From contig CAJYIY010000019.1 of the NCBI GenBank assembly GCA_913775305.1, forward strand, positions 1 to 55,194: a DNA stretch of 55,194 nucleotides. Reading direction: 5' to 3'. Every line of letters starts with the position of its first letter. The stretch's first letter is position 1. Shown in pieces: positions 39,202 through 49,501 of this stretch. The notes under the pieces were generated by a model. That model ran no database searches. It saw only the letters and a program-made list of their open reading frames with translations, and was not told the DNA's origin. The stretch comes from an uncultured Erwinia sp. (GTDB lineage: Bacteria > Pseudomonadota > Gammaproteobacteria > Enterobacterales > Enterobacteriaceae). The position numbers and the translations under genes were made by a program.

Positions 39202-40662
39202 ATGACCACTTTTTACACCGTGATGAGCTGGCTGCTGGTTTTTGGATACTGGTTACTGATTGCCAGCGTGACGCTGCGCATCCTGATGAAGCGCCGTGCC
39301 GTGCCGTCGGCGATGGCCTGGCTGTTGGTGATCTATATTCTGCCGCTGGTCGGGATTATTGCCTATCTCTCATTCGGTGAACTGCATCTCGGCAAGCGTC
39401 GTGCCGAGCGGGCGAGAACCATGTGGCCATCCACCGCACGCTGGCTGAAGGATTTGAAGTCCAGTCAGCATATTTTCGCCGACGGTAACAGTGACGTTGC
39501 GCGTTCGCTGTTTCAGCTGTGTGAAAACCGTCAGGGCATTGCCGGGGTTAAGGGCAACCAGCTTCAGCTACTAACCAGCAGCGACGACACGATGAAGGCG
39601 CTGATCCGCGACATCCAGCTGGCCCGTCACAATATCGAGATGGTGTTTTATATCTGGCAGCCCGGCGGGATGGCGGATGAAGTGGCGGAGTCGCTGATGG
39701 CCGCGGCGCGGCGCGGCGTCCACTGCCGACTGATGCTCGACTCCGCGGGCAGCGTGGCCTTTTTCCGCAGCCCATGGGCCGCGATGATGCGCACCGCCGG
39801 CATCGATGTTATCGAAGCGCTGAAGGTCAGCCTGCTGCGCGTGTTCCTGCGCCGGATGGATCTGCGCCAGCATCGCAAAGTGGTACTGATTGATAACTAT
39901 ATCGCCTACACCGGCAGCATGAACCTCGTCGATCCCCGCTATTTTAAGCAGGATGCCGGCGTTGGCCAGTGGGTGGATCTGATGGCGCGCATGGAGGGCC
40001 CGGTGGCGACCACCATGGGCATCATCTATTCCTGCGACTGGGAAATTGAAACCGGTAAACGTATTCTGCCTCCCCCGCCGGACGGCAACATCATGCCGTT
40101 TGAACAGGAAAGCGGCCATACCATTCAGGTGATCGCCTCCGGGCCTGGCTTTCCTGAGGATATGATCCACCAGGCGCTGCTCACCGCCATTTATTCAGCG
40201 CGAGAGCAGCTGGTGATGACAACGCCTTACCTGGTACCGAGCGACGATCTGCTGCACGCCATCTGCACCGCTGCGTTTCGCGGGGTCGACGTCAGTATTA
40301 TTGTTCCGCGCCACAACGATTCGATGCTGGTTGGCTGGGCCAGCCGCTCCTTCTTTAGCGAACTGCTGGAAGCGGGCGTGAAGATTTACCAGTTTGAAGG
40401 CGGCCTGCTGCACACCAAAAGCGTACTGGTTGACGGCCAGCTGAGTCTGGTCGGCACGGTTAATCTGGATATGCGCAGCCTGTGGCTGAATTTTGAAATC
40501 ACGCTGGTGATTGATGACGACGGTTTCGGCAGCGATCTCGCCCGCGTTCAGGACGATTATATCGCCCGTTCCCGCCTGGTTGATGCGCAGCGCTGGTCCC
40601 GCCGTGCTTACTGGAAACGCATCGTTGAACGACTGTTTTACTTCTTCAGTCCATTGCTGTAA
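39202..40662 (+). CDS. clsA: Cardiolipin synthase A
   Basis: The 486-residue phospholipase D superfamily enzyme (same length as E. coli ClsA) makes cardiolipin from two phosphatidylglycerols. Two N-terminal membrane segments (about 5-28 and 36-57) are followed by two HKD motifs: H224/K226/D231 and H404/K406/D411. The upstream gene yciY is divergent. Confidence 0.97.
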   Translation: MTTFYTVMSWLLVFGYWLLIASVTLRILMKRRAVPSAMAWLLVIYILPLVGIIAYLSFGELHLGKRRAERARTMWPSTARWLKDLKSSQHIFADGNSDVARSLFQLCENRQGIAGVKGNQLQLLTSSDDTMKALIRDIQLARHNIEMVFYIWQPGGMADEVAESLMAAARRGVHCRLMLDSAGSVAFFRSPWAAMMRTAGIDVIEALKVSLLRVFLRRMDLRQHRKVVLIDNYIAYTGSMNLVDPRYFKQDAGVGQWVDLMARMEGPVATTMGIIYSCDWEIETGKRILPPPPDGNIMPFEQESGHTIQVIASGPGFPEDMIHQALLTAIYSAREQLVMTTPYLVPSDDLLHAICTAAFRGVDVSIIVPRHNDSMLVGWASRSFFSELLEAGVKIYQFEGGLLHTKSVLVDGQLSLVGTVNLDMRSLWLNFEITLVIDDDGFGSDLARVQDDYIARSRLVDAQRWSRRAYWKRIVERLFYFFSPLL

Positions 40663-40714
40663 AACGAGCGGGATTGAAAATGCGGCATCGCCCGCTTGCC
40701 GAACAGGAAATATT

Positions 40715-41038
40715 ATGGATTTAAATAACCGTCTTACCGAAGATGAAACGCTGGAACAGGCTTACGATATTTTTCTTGAGCTGGCCGTGGATAATCTCGA
40801 CCCGGCTGACGTGATTTTGTTTAACCTGCAGTTTGAAGAGCGCGGCGGTGCCGAGCTGTACGATCCTTCTGAAGACTGGGCTGAGCACGTGGATTTCGAC
40901 CTGAATCCTGACTTCTTTTCGGAAGTGGTAATCGGCCTGGGTGATGCAGACGGTGAGCCGATTACCGATGTCTTCGCCCGCGTTCTGCTCTGTCGCGAAA
41001 AAGACCACAAGCTGTGCCACATTTTGTGGAAAGAATAA
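40715..41038 (+). CDS. yciU: YciU, UPF0263 acidic protein
   Basis: The 107-residue acidic protein matches E. coli YciU (109), with the pattern [20 protein letters not shown] and a C-terminal [11 protein letters not shown]. The family has a DNA-mimic-like acidic surface; its function is unproven. ATG 40715 is preceded by CAGGAAA. It lies 52 bases after clsA and is probably cotranscribed. Confidence 0.93.
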   Translation: MDLNNRLTEDETLEQAYDIFLELAVDNLDPADVILFNLQFEERGGAELYDPSEDWAEHVDFDLNPDFFSEVVIGLGDADGEPITDVFARVLLCREKDHKLCHILWKE

Positions 41039-41039
41039 C

Positions 41040-41915
41040 CTAGTCAACAGGCCCGGGCGATGAGTCGGGCCTGCTGTGATCGGCCTCAGGAAGTTTTGAG
41101 CCACAGCTTTTACAGAAATGCGCAGTCACCTCATGTCGGTTATCTTTGCAGCGGTAACACATACGCTGATAGCGACGACGATGCATGGCCTCAGTCATAT
41201 ACGAACTCATCACGCCCGTCGGGATCGCAATCAGTGAATATCCCAGAAGGATCAGCACCGTAGACAGAATGCGCCCCAGTGCCGTGTGCGGCGTAATATC
41301 GCCGTACCCGACCGTGGTCAGCGTCACCGTTGCCCAGTATACCGAGACCGGCAGACTGGTAAAGCCATGCTCCGGCCCCTCAATGACATACATCAGCCCA
41401 CCAAAAAGACAAATCAGTATCATCAACACGCCAAAAAACAGCAGCAGTTTTTTGCGTGCGCTATACAGGCTGTCCCACATCACGTTGGCAGACCCGATGT
41501 AGCGCAATACCTTCACCAGACGCAGCAAACGTAATACCCGCAGCAGGCGAATAGCCATCACATATTGCAATGCCATATCAGGCCAGATGAAGTAGATATA
41601 GAGCGGCAGCACGGTAATCAGGTCGATGATGCCATAAAAGCTGAAGCCGTAACGCAGCGGATGGCGGCTGGTCGCCAGCCTGAGCAGATACTCTATGGAG
41701 AAAATCAGGGTGAAAAGGTATTCCAGCAGCAGGAAAGCGCGACTGCTGGAGCCGGACACACGCATCGCATCAGGCAGCCCGGACTCAATAAACACCAGCG
41801 CCACGCTGAGTAAAGAGGCCAGGATCCAGAAGATTTCAAAAATATGTCCGCTTCGGGTGTGAACATCAAAAAGAAAGGCGTAAAGCCTGCCGCGTTTATT
41901 TTTACTGCCATTCAT
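41040..41915 (-). CDS. Voltage-gated-type K+ channel with C-terminal zinc ribbon
   Basis: The 291-residue six-span ion channel has an S4-like arginine series (RLLRVLRLLRLVKVLR, 123-138) and the K+ selectivity filter TVGYGD (201-206) between the last two membrane segments. After S6 comes a short basic tail and a zinc ribbon with cysteines at 253, 256, 268 and 271 (CYRC, CKSC). It is not E. coli Kch, which has an RCK domain. I chose ATG 41915 (MNGSKNKRG); a longer frame from 41978 lacks support. It is convergent with yciU, with almost no gap. Confidence 0.85.
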   Translation of the reverse strand: MNGSKNKRGRLYAFLFDVHTRSGHIFEIFWILASLLSVALVFIESGLPDAMRVSGSSSRAFLLLEYLFTLIFSIEYLLRLATSRHPLRYGFSFYGIIDLITVLPLYIYFIWPDMALQYVMAIRLLRVLRLLRLVKVLRYIGSANVMWDSLYSARKKLLLFFGVLMILICLFGGLMYVIEGPEHGFTSLPVSVYWATVTLTTVGYGDITPHTALGRILSTVLILLGYSLIAIPTGVMSSYMTEAMHRRRYQRMCYRCKDNRHEVTAHFCKSCGSKLPEADHSRPDSSPGPVD

Positions 41916-42055
41916 CGCCCGTCCCCGCGCATTCCATTGCAATTGGTCATTTTCAGAGGACGCGACAGGTAAGATCAAGCTTTACCCTGAGACAAAAATA
42001 AAACCCGCATTGAAAGTTCAAAACGGGTTTTCACAGGCTGATGGCGGGCAACGGC

Positions 42056-43057
42056 TTACATCGGATCGACCTTCAGACAGGACACCGCATGGCGGAAGCT
42101 GCCCTCCAGCAGCGGCCGGGTTTTGGCACATTCCGGCCCGGCAATCGGGCAGCGGGTGCGAAATACGCAGCCCGAGGGCGGGTTGATCGGCGATGGCAGC
42201 TCACCGTCCAGCAGCTGGATGACTTTGTTCTTTTCCAGATCGGGATCGGGGATCGGCACGGCAGACATCAGCGCACGAGTGTAGGGATGCTGCGGATTCT
42301 GATAAACCCGATCGTAAGTCCCCAGCTCCACGGCATGCCCTAAATACATCACCAGCACGCGGTCGGATATGTGTTTAACCACTGCCAGGTCGTGGGCGAT
42401 GAAAATCAGCGACAGGCCCATCTCTCGCTGCAACTGCTGTAGCAGGTTAACCACCTGTGCCTGAATAGAGACATCCAGCGCGGAGACCGGCTCATCGCAG
42501 ATAATCAGCTTCGGCTCCAGGATCAACGCGCGGGCAATACCTATACGCTGGCACTGACCTCCTGAGAACTCGTGGGGATAGCGGTTAATCAGATTTGGCA
42601 GTAGCCCAACCTTCAGCATCATCGCCTTGACGCGATCTTTCACTTCCTGCCGCGCCATTTTCGGATGATAGGTGCGCAGCGGCTCGGCGATAATTTCACC
42701 AATGGTCATACGCGGATTCAGCGAGGCCAGCGGATCCTGAAATATCATCTGAATGTCGCTGCGCGCGGCGCGCCATTCCTCTGCCGTTTGCCCCAGCAGA
42801 TCGCGGCCCAGCCAGGCGACCCGGCCTTCGGTGGCTTTCACCAGTCCGATAATTGCCCGTGCGAGCGTTGACTTGCCGCAGCCCGATTCACCCACAACGC
42901 CAAGGGTTTCCCCCTCATACAGGCGCAGGCTGACACCGTCCACCGCCTTCAACGTTTTTGGCGGCTGCCAGAACCACTGACGACCATCCTTAATGTCGAA
43001 GTGCACTTTCAGATCGGCAATTTCCAGCAGAACCTTCTTCTCAGCAACCGTTGTCAT
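42056..43057 (-). CDS. oppF: Oligopeptide ABC transporter ATP-binding protein OppF
   Basis: The 333-residue ATPase has Walker A GESGCGKS (56-63), signature FSGGQCQR, Walker [12 protein letters not shown], and the C-terminal oligopeptide-family cysteine segment ([12 protein letters not shown]). Together with OppD it powers peptide import. Its start overlaps the oppD stop (ATGA). Confidence 0.97.
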   Translation of the reverse strand: MTTVAEKKVLLEIADLKVHFDIKDGRQWFWQPPKTLKAVDGVSLRLYEGETLGVVGESGCGKSTLARAIIGLVKATEGRVAWLGRDLLGQTAEEWRAARSDIQMIFQDPLASLNPRMTIGEIIAEPLRTYHPKMARQEVKDRVKAMMLKVGLLPNLINRYPHEFSGGQCQRIGIARALILEPKLIICDEPVSALDVSIQAQVVNLLQQLQREMGLSLIFIAHDLAVVKHISDRVLVMYLGHAVELGTYDRVYQNPQHPYTRALMSAVPIPDPDLEKNKVIQLLDGELPSPINPPSGCVFRTRCPIAGPECAKTRPLLEGSFRHAVSCLKVDPM

Positions 43058-44070
43058 ACCAGCTCCTCCACCGGTTTGAAGCAGGCACGCAGGCGCCCTT
43101 CACCAAAACCTGTCAGCGGCGGCTCAGCGCTACAGATATCCATCGCATGCGGGCAGCGCGGCTGGAACGGGCATCCCGTTGGCAGGCGCAGCAGGTTGGG
43201 CGGATTACCCGGAATAGTCATCAGCGACTCGCCCTCTTCGCTGTCGAGGCGAGGCACGGCGTTCAGCAGGCCAATCGAGTACGGATGGGACGGACGATAG
43301 AACACATCACGCGCGTTGCCGTATTCCATGGTGCGCCCGGCATACATCACCAGCACCCGATCGCAGATCCCCGCTACCACGCCAAGATCGTGAGTAATCA
43401 TGATAATAGCGGTATTAAATTCCCGTTTGAGCTCGTTCAACAGGGTCATTATCTGCGCCTGAACGGTCACATCCAGTGCTGTGGTCGGCTCGTCAGCGAT
43501 CAGCAGTTTTGGCCGGCACAGCAGCGCCATGGCGATCATCACGCGCTGTCGCATGCCACCGGAAAACTCATGCGGGAACATTTTCATGCGCTTGCGCGCT
43601 TCCGGCATTTTTACCGCATCCAGCATCCGTACCGACTCTTCAAATGCCTGAGCGCTGCTCATCCCCTTATGGAGTTGAAGCACTTCCATCAGCTGTTGCC
43701 CCACGCGCATGTAAGGATTCAGCGAGGTCATCGGGTCCTGAAAAATCATTGCCATCTTTTCGGCACGCAGCCGGTTCAGCTTTTTCTCCGGCAGATTGAG
43801 GATCTCCGCGCCGTCAAAACGGGCCGAACCGCCAATCCGGCCATTGCTGGCCAGCAGCCCCATCAGGGCAAAGGCGGTCTGCGATTTGCCAGAGCCCGAT
43901 TCACCGACGATACCCAGCGTCTCTCCCGCACGCAGTGAAAAGTTAAGGTCATTGACCGCCGTGACGTCGCCGTCCGGCGTGTTGAAGGTCACCCGCAGAT
44001 CCTTAACATCCAGCAGCGCCCCGCTCTGTTTGCTGTGTGTTCTGACCGTTTCCAGTTCAATAACGCTCAT
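43054..44070 (-). CDS. oppD: Oligopeptide ABC transporter ATP-binding protein OppD
   Basis: The 338-residue ATPase has Walker A GESGSGKS (56-63), signature FSGGMRQR, Walker [12 protein letters not shown] and C-terminal [12 protein letters not shown]. The chosen start, ATG 44070, has GGAGAACAC upstream; a 16-residue longer frame is unsupported. Confidence 0.96.
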   Translation of the reverse strand: MSVIELETVRTHSKQSGALLDVKDLRVTFNTPDGDVTAVNDLNFSLRAGETLGIVGESGSGKSQTAFALMGLLASNGRIGGSARFDGAEILNLPEKKLNRLRAEKMAMIFQDPMTSLNPYMRVGQQLMEVLQLHKGMSSAQAFEESVRMLDAVKMPEARKRMKMFPHEFSGGMRQRVMIAMALLCRPKLLIADEPTTALDVTVQAQIMTLLNELKREFNTAIIMITHDLGVVAGICDRVLVMYAGRTMEYGNARDVFYRPSHPYSIGLLNAVPRLDSEEGESLMTIPGNPPNLLRLPTGCPFQPRCPHAMDICSAEPPLTGFGEGRLRACFKPVEELV

Positions 44071-44080
44071 CGTGTTCTCC

Positions 44081-44989
44081 TTAGCGGTCTTTCGGGTCGA
44101 GGGCATCACGCAGGCCATCGCCGATAAAGTTAAAACAGAACAGGGTAATCACCAGAAAACCTGCCGGGTAAAGCAGCAGCCATGGAGACACCTCCATAGA
44201 GTTGGCACCGTCACTGAGCAGCGCGCCCCAGCTGCTCAGCGGCTCCTGAGTACCCAGCCCGAGGAAACTGAGGAACGATTCAAACAGAATCATGCCTGGC
44301 ACCAGCAGCGAGGCATACACCACCACCACGCCCAGCACGTTAGGCACGATATGGCGCAGCACGATGCTCAGGGTGGATACGCCGCCGACCTGGGCCGCTT
44401 CGATAAACTCCTTACGCTTCAGGCTGAGGGTCTGACCGCGAACGATACGCGCCATATCCAGCCAGGAGACCATGCCGATGGCGACAAAAATCAGCAGGAT
44501 ATTCTGGCCGAACAGCGTCACCAGCAGGATCACGAAGAACATAAACGGGAAGGAGTTGAGGATTTCCAGCAGGCGCATCATCACCGAGTCAGTTTTACCG
44601 CCAAGGTATCCTGCCAGCGTGCCGTACAGCGTGCCGACCACCACGGCCACCAGCGCGGCTGCAATACCCACCATCAGAGAAATACGCCCCCCAATGGCCA
44701 CGCGCACCAGCAGATCGCGGCCCGACGAGTCGGTTCCGAAATAGTGGCCGCTGCTGAATTCGGGTGCTGCGGACATCATCGCCCAGTCGGTATCGTCGTA
44801 GGTAAACGGCGACAGCATCGGCGCAAAGGTAACGAACAGCGCGATCAGAACCAGCACAAACAGGCTGGCCACCGCCGCACGGTTATGAATAAAGCGCCGG
44901 CGCGCATCCTGCCACAGGCTGCGCCCTTCGATGTCCATCTTTTCAGTGAAATTTTCCAGAGCTTCGCTGTTTTTCTTGCTTAAAATCAT
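44081..44989 (-). CDS. oppC: Oligopeptide permease OppC
   Basis: The 302-residue inner-membrane subunit has a long N-terminal cytoplasmic stretch, about six membrane segments and the EAA-type coupling loop ([20 protein letters not shown]). CAGGAGC precedes the ATG. Confidence 0.96.
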   Translation of the reverse strand: MILSKKNSEALENFTEKMDIEGRSLWQDARRRFIHNRAAVASLFVLVLIALFVTFAPMLSPFTYDDTDWAMMSAAPEFSSGHYFGTDSSGRDLLVRVAIGGRISLMVGIAAALVAVVVGTLYGTLAGYLGGKTDSVMMRLLEILNSFPFMFFVILLVTLFGQNILLIFVAIGMVSWLDMARIVRGQTLSLKRKEFIEAAQVGGVSTLSIVLRHIVPNVLGVVVVYASLLVPGMILFESFLSFLGLGTQEPLSSWGALLSDGANSMEVSPWLLLYPAGFLVITLFCFNFIGDGLRDALDPKDR

Positions 44990-45002
44990 TTTCAGCTCCT
45001 GC

Positions 45003-45923
45003 TCAGTAACGAATTTTCGGATCGATCACGGCATAAAGCACGTCAACAATCGCGTTAAACAAAATAGTCAGCGCACCGACCAGAATGGTCAGACTTAATA
45101 CCAGCGAGTAATCGCGGTTTAATGCGCCGTTAACGAACAGCTGACCGATGCCCGGCAGGCCGTAAATGGTTTCAATAACCATCGAACCGGTGATGATGCC
45201 GACAAAGGCCGGACCAAGGTAGGACAGCACCGGCAGCAGTGCAGGTTTGAGCGCATGGCGCAGAATAATGCGGCGCATAGGCAGGCCTTTGGCGCGGGCC
45301 GTGCGAATAAAATTCGAGTGCAGGACTTCAATCATCGACCCGCGAGTAATACGCGCGATACTGGCAATATAGGCCAGCGACAGCGCCACCATCGGCAGGA
45401 TCATGTACTGCAGCGCCCCACCGTTCCAGCCGCCTCCGGGCAGCCACTTCAGGGTGATGGAGAACAGCAATACCAGCAGCGGCGCCACCACAAAGCTTGG
45501 TATGACAATCCCCGTCATCGCCACCCCCATCACCGCGTAATCCCACTTACTGTTCTGCTTCAGTGCGGCAATCACTCCGGCGGTGACGCCGAATACCAGT
45601 GCCAGCAGAAATGCCGCTGCGCCGAGCTTCGCCGAAACCGGGAATGAAGAGGCCACCAAATCGTTAACGGTATAGTCCTTGTATTTAAATGAGGGACCGA
45701 AATCACCGTGCGCCAGCTGCTGGAGATAGTCGAGATACTGCTTCCACATCGGGTCGTTGAGATGATATTTGGCTTCAATATTCGCCATGACTTCCGGTGT
45801 CAGCACGCGTTCACCGGTAAACGGACTGCCGGGTGCCAGCCGCATCATAAAGAACGAGATGGTGATTAAGATAAACAGCGTTGGAATCGCCTCAAGGAAG
45901 CGACGGAATATAAATTTTAACAT
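45003..45923 (-). CDS. oppB: Oligopeptide permease OppB
   Basis: The 306-residue inner-membrane permease subunit (same size as E. coli OppB) has about six membrane segments and the coupling-loop region FIRTARAKGLPMRRIILRH. I chose ATG 45923 (MLKFIFRRFLEAIPT), not the 17-residue longer frame, which has no family support. Confidence 0.95.
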   Translation of the reverse strand: MLKFIFRRFLEAIPTLFILITISFFMMRLAPGSPFTGERVLTPEVMANIEAKYHLNDPMWKQYLDYLQQLAHGDFGPSFKYKDYTVNDLVASSFPVSAKLGAAAFLLALVFGVTAGVIAALKQNSKWDYAVMGVAMTGIVIPSFVVAPLLVLLFSITLKWLPGGGWNGGALQYMILPMVALSLAYIASIARITRGSMIEVLHSNFIRTARAKGLPMRRIILRHALKPALLPVLSYLGPAFVGIITGSMVIETIYGLPGIGQLFVNGALNRDYSLVLSLTILVGALTILFNAIVDVLYAVIDPKIRY

Positions 45924-46008
45924 TGCCCGTACCTGCTGGCTCAAAGCCGCAGAGGCGAACCTCTGCGGTGACATTGCTTTAAATGGGCAGCGAAACTGCC
46001 CGTCGTAC

Positions 46009-47649
46009 TCAGTGTTTAATCATGTAGAGATCTTTATCGTGGCTGTTATCCAGCGGGTCTTTCCCGGTGTAGCCCCCCACATAAGGCTTCACTAAGCGCA
46101 GATTTTTATAATAATAAACCGGCACAATCGCCGAGTCGGCGTCGAGGATTTTCTCAGCCTGCGCGTAAATTTCAGCACGTTTGCCTTCGTCACCGGCAGC
46201 CAGGGCCTGTGCCATCACCTTGTCAAACTCAGGATTCTTGTAATGCGAGGTGTTGTTGCTGCTGTCAGAGAGCATGGTATTCAGGAAGCTGGTCGGTTCA
46301 TTATAGTCGGCGCACCAGGCCGCGCGCGCAACGTCAAAGGTGCCCTGATGTCGGGTATCAAGGAAGGTTTTCCACTCCTGATTTTGCAGCTTGACGTTCA
46401 CGCCAAGATTCTTTTTCCAGATAGATGCAGCGGCAATCGCCAGCTTTTTGTGCAGATCCGAGGTGTTGTACAGCAGGTCAAAGGTCAGCGGTTTATCCGC
46501 CGTGTAGCCCGCTTCGGCCAGCAGTTTCTTCGCCTCCTCGTTGCGTTTTTCCTGCGACCAGCCGAACCACTCCGGCGGCGTCAGTTTAATGCCGTCAGTG
46601 AACGGTGGCGTATAGCTGTAGGCCGGATCTTCATCCTGCGCCTTCACTTTGTTCACAATGATGTCGCGATCCAGCCCGAGTTTCAGTGCGGCACGCACGC
46701 GGGGATCGTTAAACGGGGGCTTCTGGTTGTTGATTTCGTAATAATAGGTGCAGAGGTAGGGATCGGCATGAATTTCTTTCGGGATCTCTTTTTTCAGCTT
46801 CTGATAAAGCTCAATCGGCAGATAGTTATAGGTCATATCGCTGCCGCCGCTGCGGTAGCGGTTGGTGTCGGTCACTTCTGACGAAATTGGCAGGAAGGTG
46901 ACCTGATTCAGTACGGTGTGGGCGTTGTCCCAGTACTGTGGGTTGCGTTCAACAACGATACGTTCGTTAACCACCCACTCTTTCAGCTTAAAGGCACCGT
47001 TGCCAACGAAATTGGCGGGCTGGGTCCACTTATCACCAAATTTTTCCACCACCGGTTTATAGACCGGGGACATGGAGGGGTGGATCAGCAGTTTATAAAA
47101 GTAAGGAACGGCATCGCTGAGGGTAACTTCCAGCGTATGGTCGTCAACAGCTTTTACGCCCAAGGTGTCAGTAGATTTTTTGCCGTCGATAATCTCATCA
47201 ACGTTAAGTATATGGCCGTACTGCAGGTAGCTGGCATAGGGTGATGCGGTTTTCGGATCGGCCAGACGCTGCCAGCTGTATACGAAGTCCTGCGCGGTCA
47301 CCGGCTCGCCGTTTGACCATTTGGCGTTATGGCGCAGGTGGAAGATCCAGACTTTCCCCCCCTCTTTGCTTTCCCATTTTTCCGCCACGCCGGGGATAAT
47401 TTTACCGTCTGCATCGTTAATCACCAGGCCTTCCAGCACGTCGCGGTTAACGTTGGATTCCGGCACCCCTTCAATTTTATGCGGGTCCAGCGACTGCAGT
47501 TCAGCGCCGTTGCCTCTGATCAGTTCCTGCTTATCCGCCAACTGGACACCGGCGGGAACGTTGGCAGCCTGCGCCAGGCTGACGGACAGCGAACCGACTG
47601 CCGCCATCACCCCCAGGGCGATTAAACTTTTTTTCATGATGTTGATCAT
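46009..47649 (-). CDS. oppA: Periplasmic oligopeptide-binding protein OppA
   Basis: The 546-residue binding protein has a signal peptide cleaved after AQA (about residue 28). Conserved stretches such as TWTQ-like and AWCADYNEPTSFLN match E. coli OppA. It delivers 2-5-residue peptides to OppBCDF. I chose ATG 47649 with AGGTAATA upstream. A GC hairpin (GCGGG/CCCGC, 47681-47697) lies about 30 bases upstream in the 5' leader. The gene order oppA-B-C-D-F is standard. Confidence 0.96.
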   Translation of the reverse strand: MINIMKKSLIALGVMAAVGSLSVSLAQAANVPAGVQLADKQELIRGNGAELQSLDPHKIEGVPESNVNRDVLEGLVINDADGKIIPGVAEKWESKEGGKVWIFHLRHNAKWSNGEPVTAQDFVYSWQRLADPKTASPYASYLQYGHILNVDEIIDGKKSTDTLGVKAVDDHTLEVTLSDAVPYFYKLLIHPSMSPVYKPVVEKFGDKWTQPANFVGNGAFKLKEWVVNERIVVERNPQYWDNAHTVLNQVTFLPISSEVTDTNRYRSGGSDMTYNYLPIELYQKLKKEIPKEIHADPYLCTYYYEINNQKPPFNDPRVRAALKLGLDRDIIVNKVKAQDEDPAYSYTPPFTDGIKLTPPEWFGWSQEKRNEEAKKLLAEAGYTADKPLTFDLLYNTSDLHKKLAIAAASIWKKNLGVNVKLQNQEWKTFLDTRHQGTFDVARAAWCADYNEPTSFLNTMLSDSSNNTSHYKNPEFDKVMAQALAAGDEGKRAEIYAQAEKILDADSAIVPVYYYKNLRLVKPYVGGYTGKDPLDNSHDKDLYMIKH

Positions 47650-48267
47650 TATTACCTGCTCCCGTTTTCTCATTTGACCAGCGGGTCTTATGCCCGCGGC
47701 TCTGGCCCCGTTAATGGATAGTTTCCAAAAAGCGAAACGATACTTTTCAGAATATCGCGTGGTTGATGCGATCACGCTTAGTGAAACAAGACTGTCATCT
47801 GATTAAATTGTGGTTCTTTACTCTGCACAACGTTGCATATGCGATGCCAGGTTTTCCGGACTCGCTGAAAAATTATCAGAAGGGGTCAGTTTCTGCTAAA
47901 GCTAAATAACAAAAATGTTAACTATTTCTACTTTATCATGATCAACGCAACGGACAATGACTTATTATTCATCGACAAAAAACAGATAACTTACTGAAAT
48001 AACTAAATAAAAAACAAAAAAACCCTGCATCAAGCGATAAAGCAATCAGTCAGGTTAAAAATCAAACCCATGTCGCAAAAACCACCTTTAAACCAAAGCT
48101 TTATTGCACATTAAAGATAAAAATTAGAATATGAAACTGATTTTCTGTAAGTTTTTAGACGTTAACAAATGTTAAAATTGTAACATTTACCTCTCTGATT
48201 GTATGCCGCAATCCATTTGCAGTAATTACATTAATAAACCCTGGCAAAAAGTAAGTATGATGAATAA

Positions 48268-48364
48268 TTGCAACTTTATGGGGCACACCACGGTGCTTAT
48301 GCACCACTTTTGGGCAAAGTTGAAATTTCAGGCACAAAAAAAGCGCATAAAATGCGCTTTTTTT
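48268..48364 (+). ncRNA. Candidate structured small RNA between oppA and ychE
   Basis: The plus strand has a nested structure: CAACTTT (48271-48277) pairs with AAAGTTG (48316-48322), enclosing GGTGC-TTAT-GCACC (48292-48305), followed by the terminator hairpin AAGCGCAT-AAA-ATGCGCTT and a T-run. A -10-like TATGAT sits at 48256-48261, but no good -35. Both flanking genes are on the minus strand. This is a prediction; no known family is recognised. Confidence 0.35.
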
Positions 48365-48366
48365 TC
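48335..48366. terminator. Bidirectional terminator after ychE
   Basis: AAGCGCAT and ATGCGCTT form an 8-bp stem with an AAA loop, with A-runs on one side and T-runs on the other. On the minus strand it lies about 32 bases past the ychE stop. Confidence 0.88.
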
Positions 48367-48397
48367 AATATTTCAGGATGAAATCATCAATGTCAGT

Positions 48398-49045
48398 TTA
48401 GCCGGTCAACCCCGGAAACAGTGACCGAATCCCGGTGACCACGAATTCAATGCCCAGCGCCATTAATAACAGGCCCATAATACGCGTGACGACGTTAATT
48501 CCCGTCTGGCCCAGCACCCGCACCATAATCGGCGCCGCACGGAACAGCAGCCAGCAGCAGAAGGCGAACAGCGCAATAGCTAACGAAAAGCCGAGGAGGT
48601 TCTGCCAGCTGTGATAGCGGGTACTCCAGACGATAGTCGAGCTGATTGCCCCGGGGCCTGCCATCAGCGGCAGCGCCAGTGGCACCACACCAATGCTTTC
48701 GCGGTTGGCCGTCTCTGATTTTTCCTGCTTGTTCTGCTTATCCTCACCCAGCTTGCCGCTGATCATCGACATCGCAATGGTCACCACCAGAATGCCCCCC
48801 GCGATACGAAATGAATCAATAGAGATACCGAAAATATGCAGAATCCCGTCGCCCAAAAACAGTGCGGTCCACAGGATGACCGCCACAGAAACGTTGGCAG
48901 TGAGGTTCGTTTTATTCCTCGAGGCGGGCACCTGGTAACTGGTCATGCTGATAAAGACCGGGATAATTCCGATCGGATTGACCAGTGCAAACAGGCCAAC
49001 AAAGAATTTAATGTAACCTGACAGATCTAATAATGCTGAATTCAC
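48398..49045 (-). CDS. ychE: YchE, MarC/NAAT family membrane protein
   Basis: The 215-residue protein has about six membrane segments (FFVGLFALVNPIGIIPVF at the N-terminus, PLALPLMAGPGAISS in the middle) typical of the MarC/UPF0056 family. Some relatives carry neutral amino acids, but E. coli YchE has no proven substrate. It lies between adhE and oppA, as in E. coli. Confidence 0.93.
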   Translation of the reverse strand: MNSALLDLSGYIKFFVGLFALVNPIGIIPVFISMTSYQVPASRNKTNLTANVSVAVILWTALFLGDGILHIFGISIDSFRIAGGILVVTIAMSMISGKLGEDKQNKQEKSETANRESIGVVPLALPLMAGPGAISSTIVWSTRYHSWQNLLGFSLAIALFAFCCWLLFRAAPIMVRVLGQTGINVVTRIMGLLLMALGIEFVVTGIRSLFPGLTG

Positions 49046-49501
49046 CCTGCTCTCCTGTGGGCTTCATGGTGCCGCTAATGTAATAGAATTCATCCGCACT
49101 GACCATCCTGTCAGTCGCGATAATCAACCGGTTTTTTCACTAAAAACGCGTTAACAAACTCGTTGTTATCGGAATGTTTAGAGCATTGTCACATTGTTAA
49201 ACTTCACCACCAGAGCGTGCATATAAGTTGAGCAAAGATCGGATTTTTCGCTGGCTGAAAGGTGTCAGCTTGGGGGGAACTTGATCTAAATCAGCTTTTC
49301 TCTGCGCAACTCGCTATATGCTCATTGTCATCAGAAGGCGCTAATAACCCACGGAGGCGACCCTCTGTTTCAGGATGCACTGAGACTCTGTCAGTAAACC
49401 TTAGAACGTTTTCGCATGATGACAGCAATCCGCGGCGTCGGCTGTACTTGTCGGTTCTGACTTGTTTACTAATAGAGTTTAACTTCCTCAGGAGAGCATT
49501 T
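49046..49501. other. ychE/adhE divergent intergenic region
   Basis: These 456 bases hold the promoters of ychE and adhE. An FNR-like box is at 49281-49294. E. coli adhE also has a long untranslated leader controlled by Cra, Fis and others; I cannot identify those sites reliably. A longer reading frame extending upstream of the adhE ATG is not coding. Confidence 0.5.
49281..49294 (+). promoter_or_regulatory. FNR-like site upstream of adhE
   Basis: TTGATCTAAATCAG differs from the FNR consensus TTGAT-N4-ATCAA only at the last base. It lies about 210 bases upstream of adhE, a fermentation gene, so anaerobic control by FNR is plausible. Confidence 0.5.

Larger units (their letters stand above)
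47650..48397. other. AT-rich oppA-ychE intergenic region
   Basis: These 748 bases hold the oppA promoter and long leader (minus strand) and, at the right end, a structured element and a bidirectional terminator. The middle is very AT-rich with several A/T runs. I see no protein gene of convincing quality. Confidence 0.5.

Noticed and set aside
49262-49501. N-terminal extension of AdhE by 80 residues
   Set aside because: It overlaps the putative regulatory region; the conserved start with CAGGAG is at 49502.
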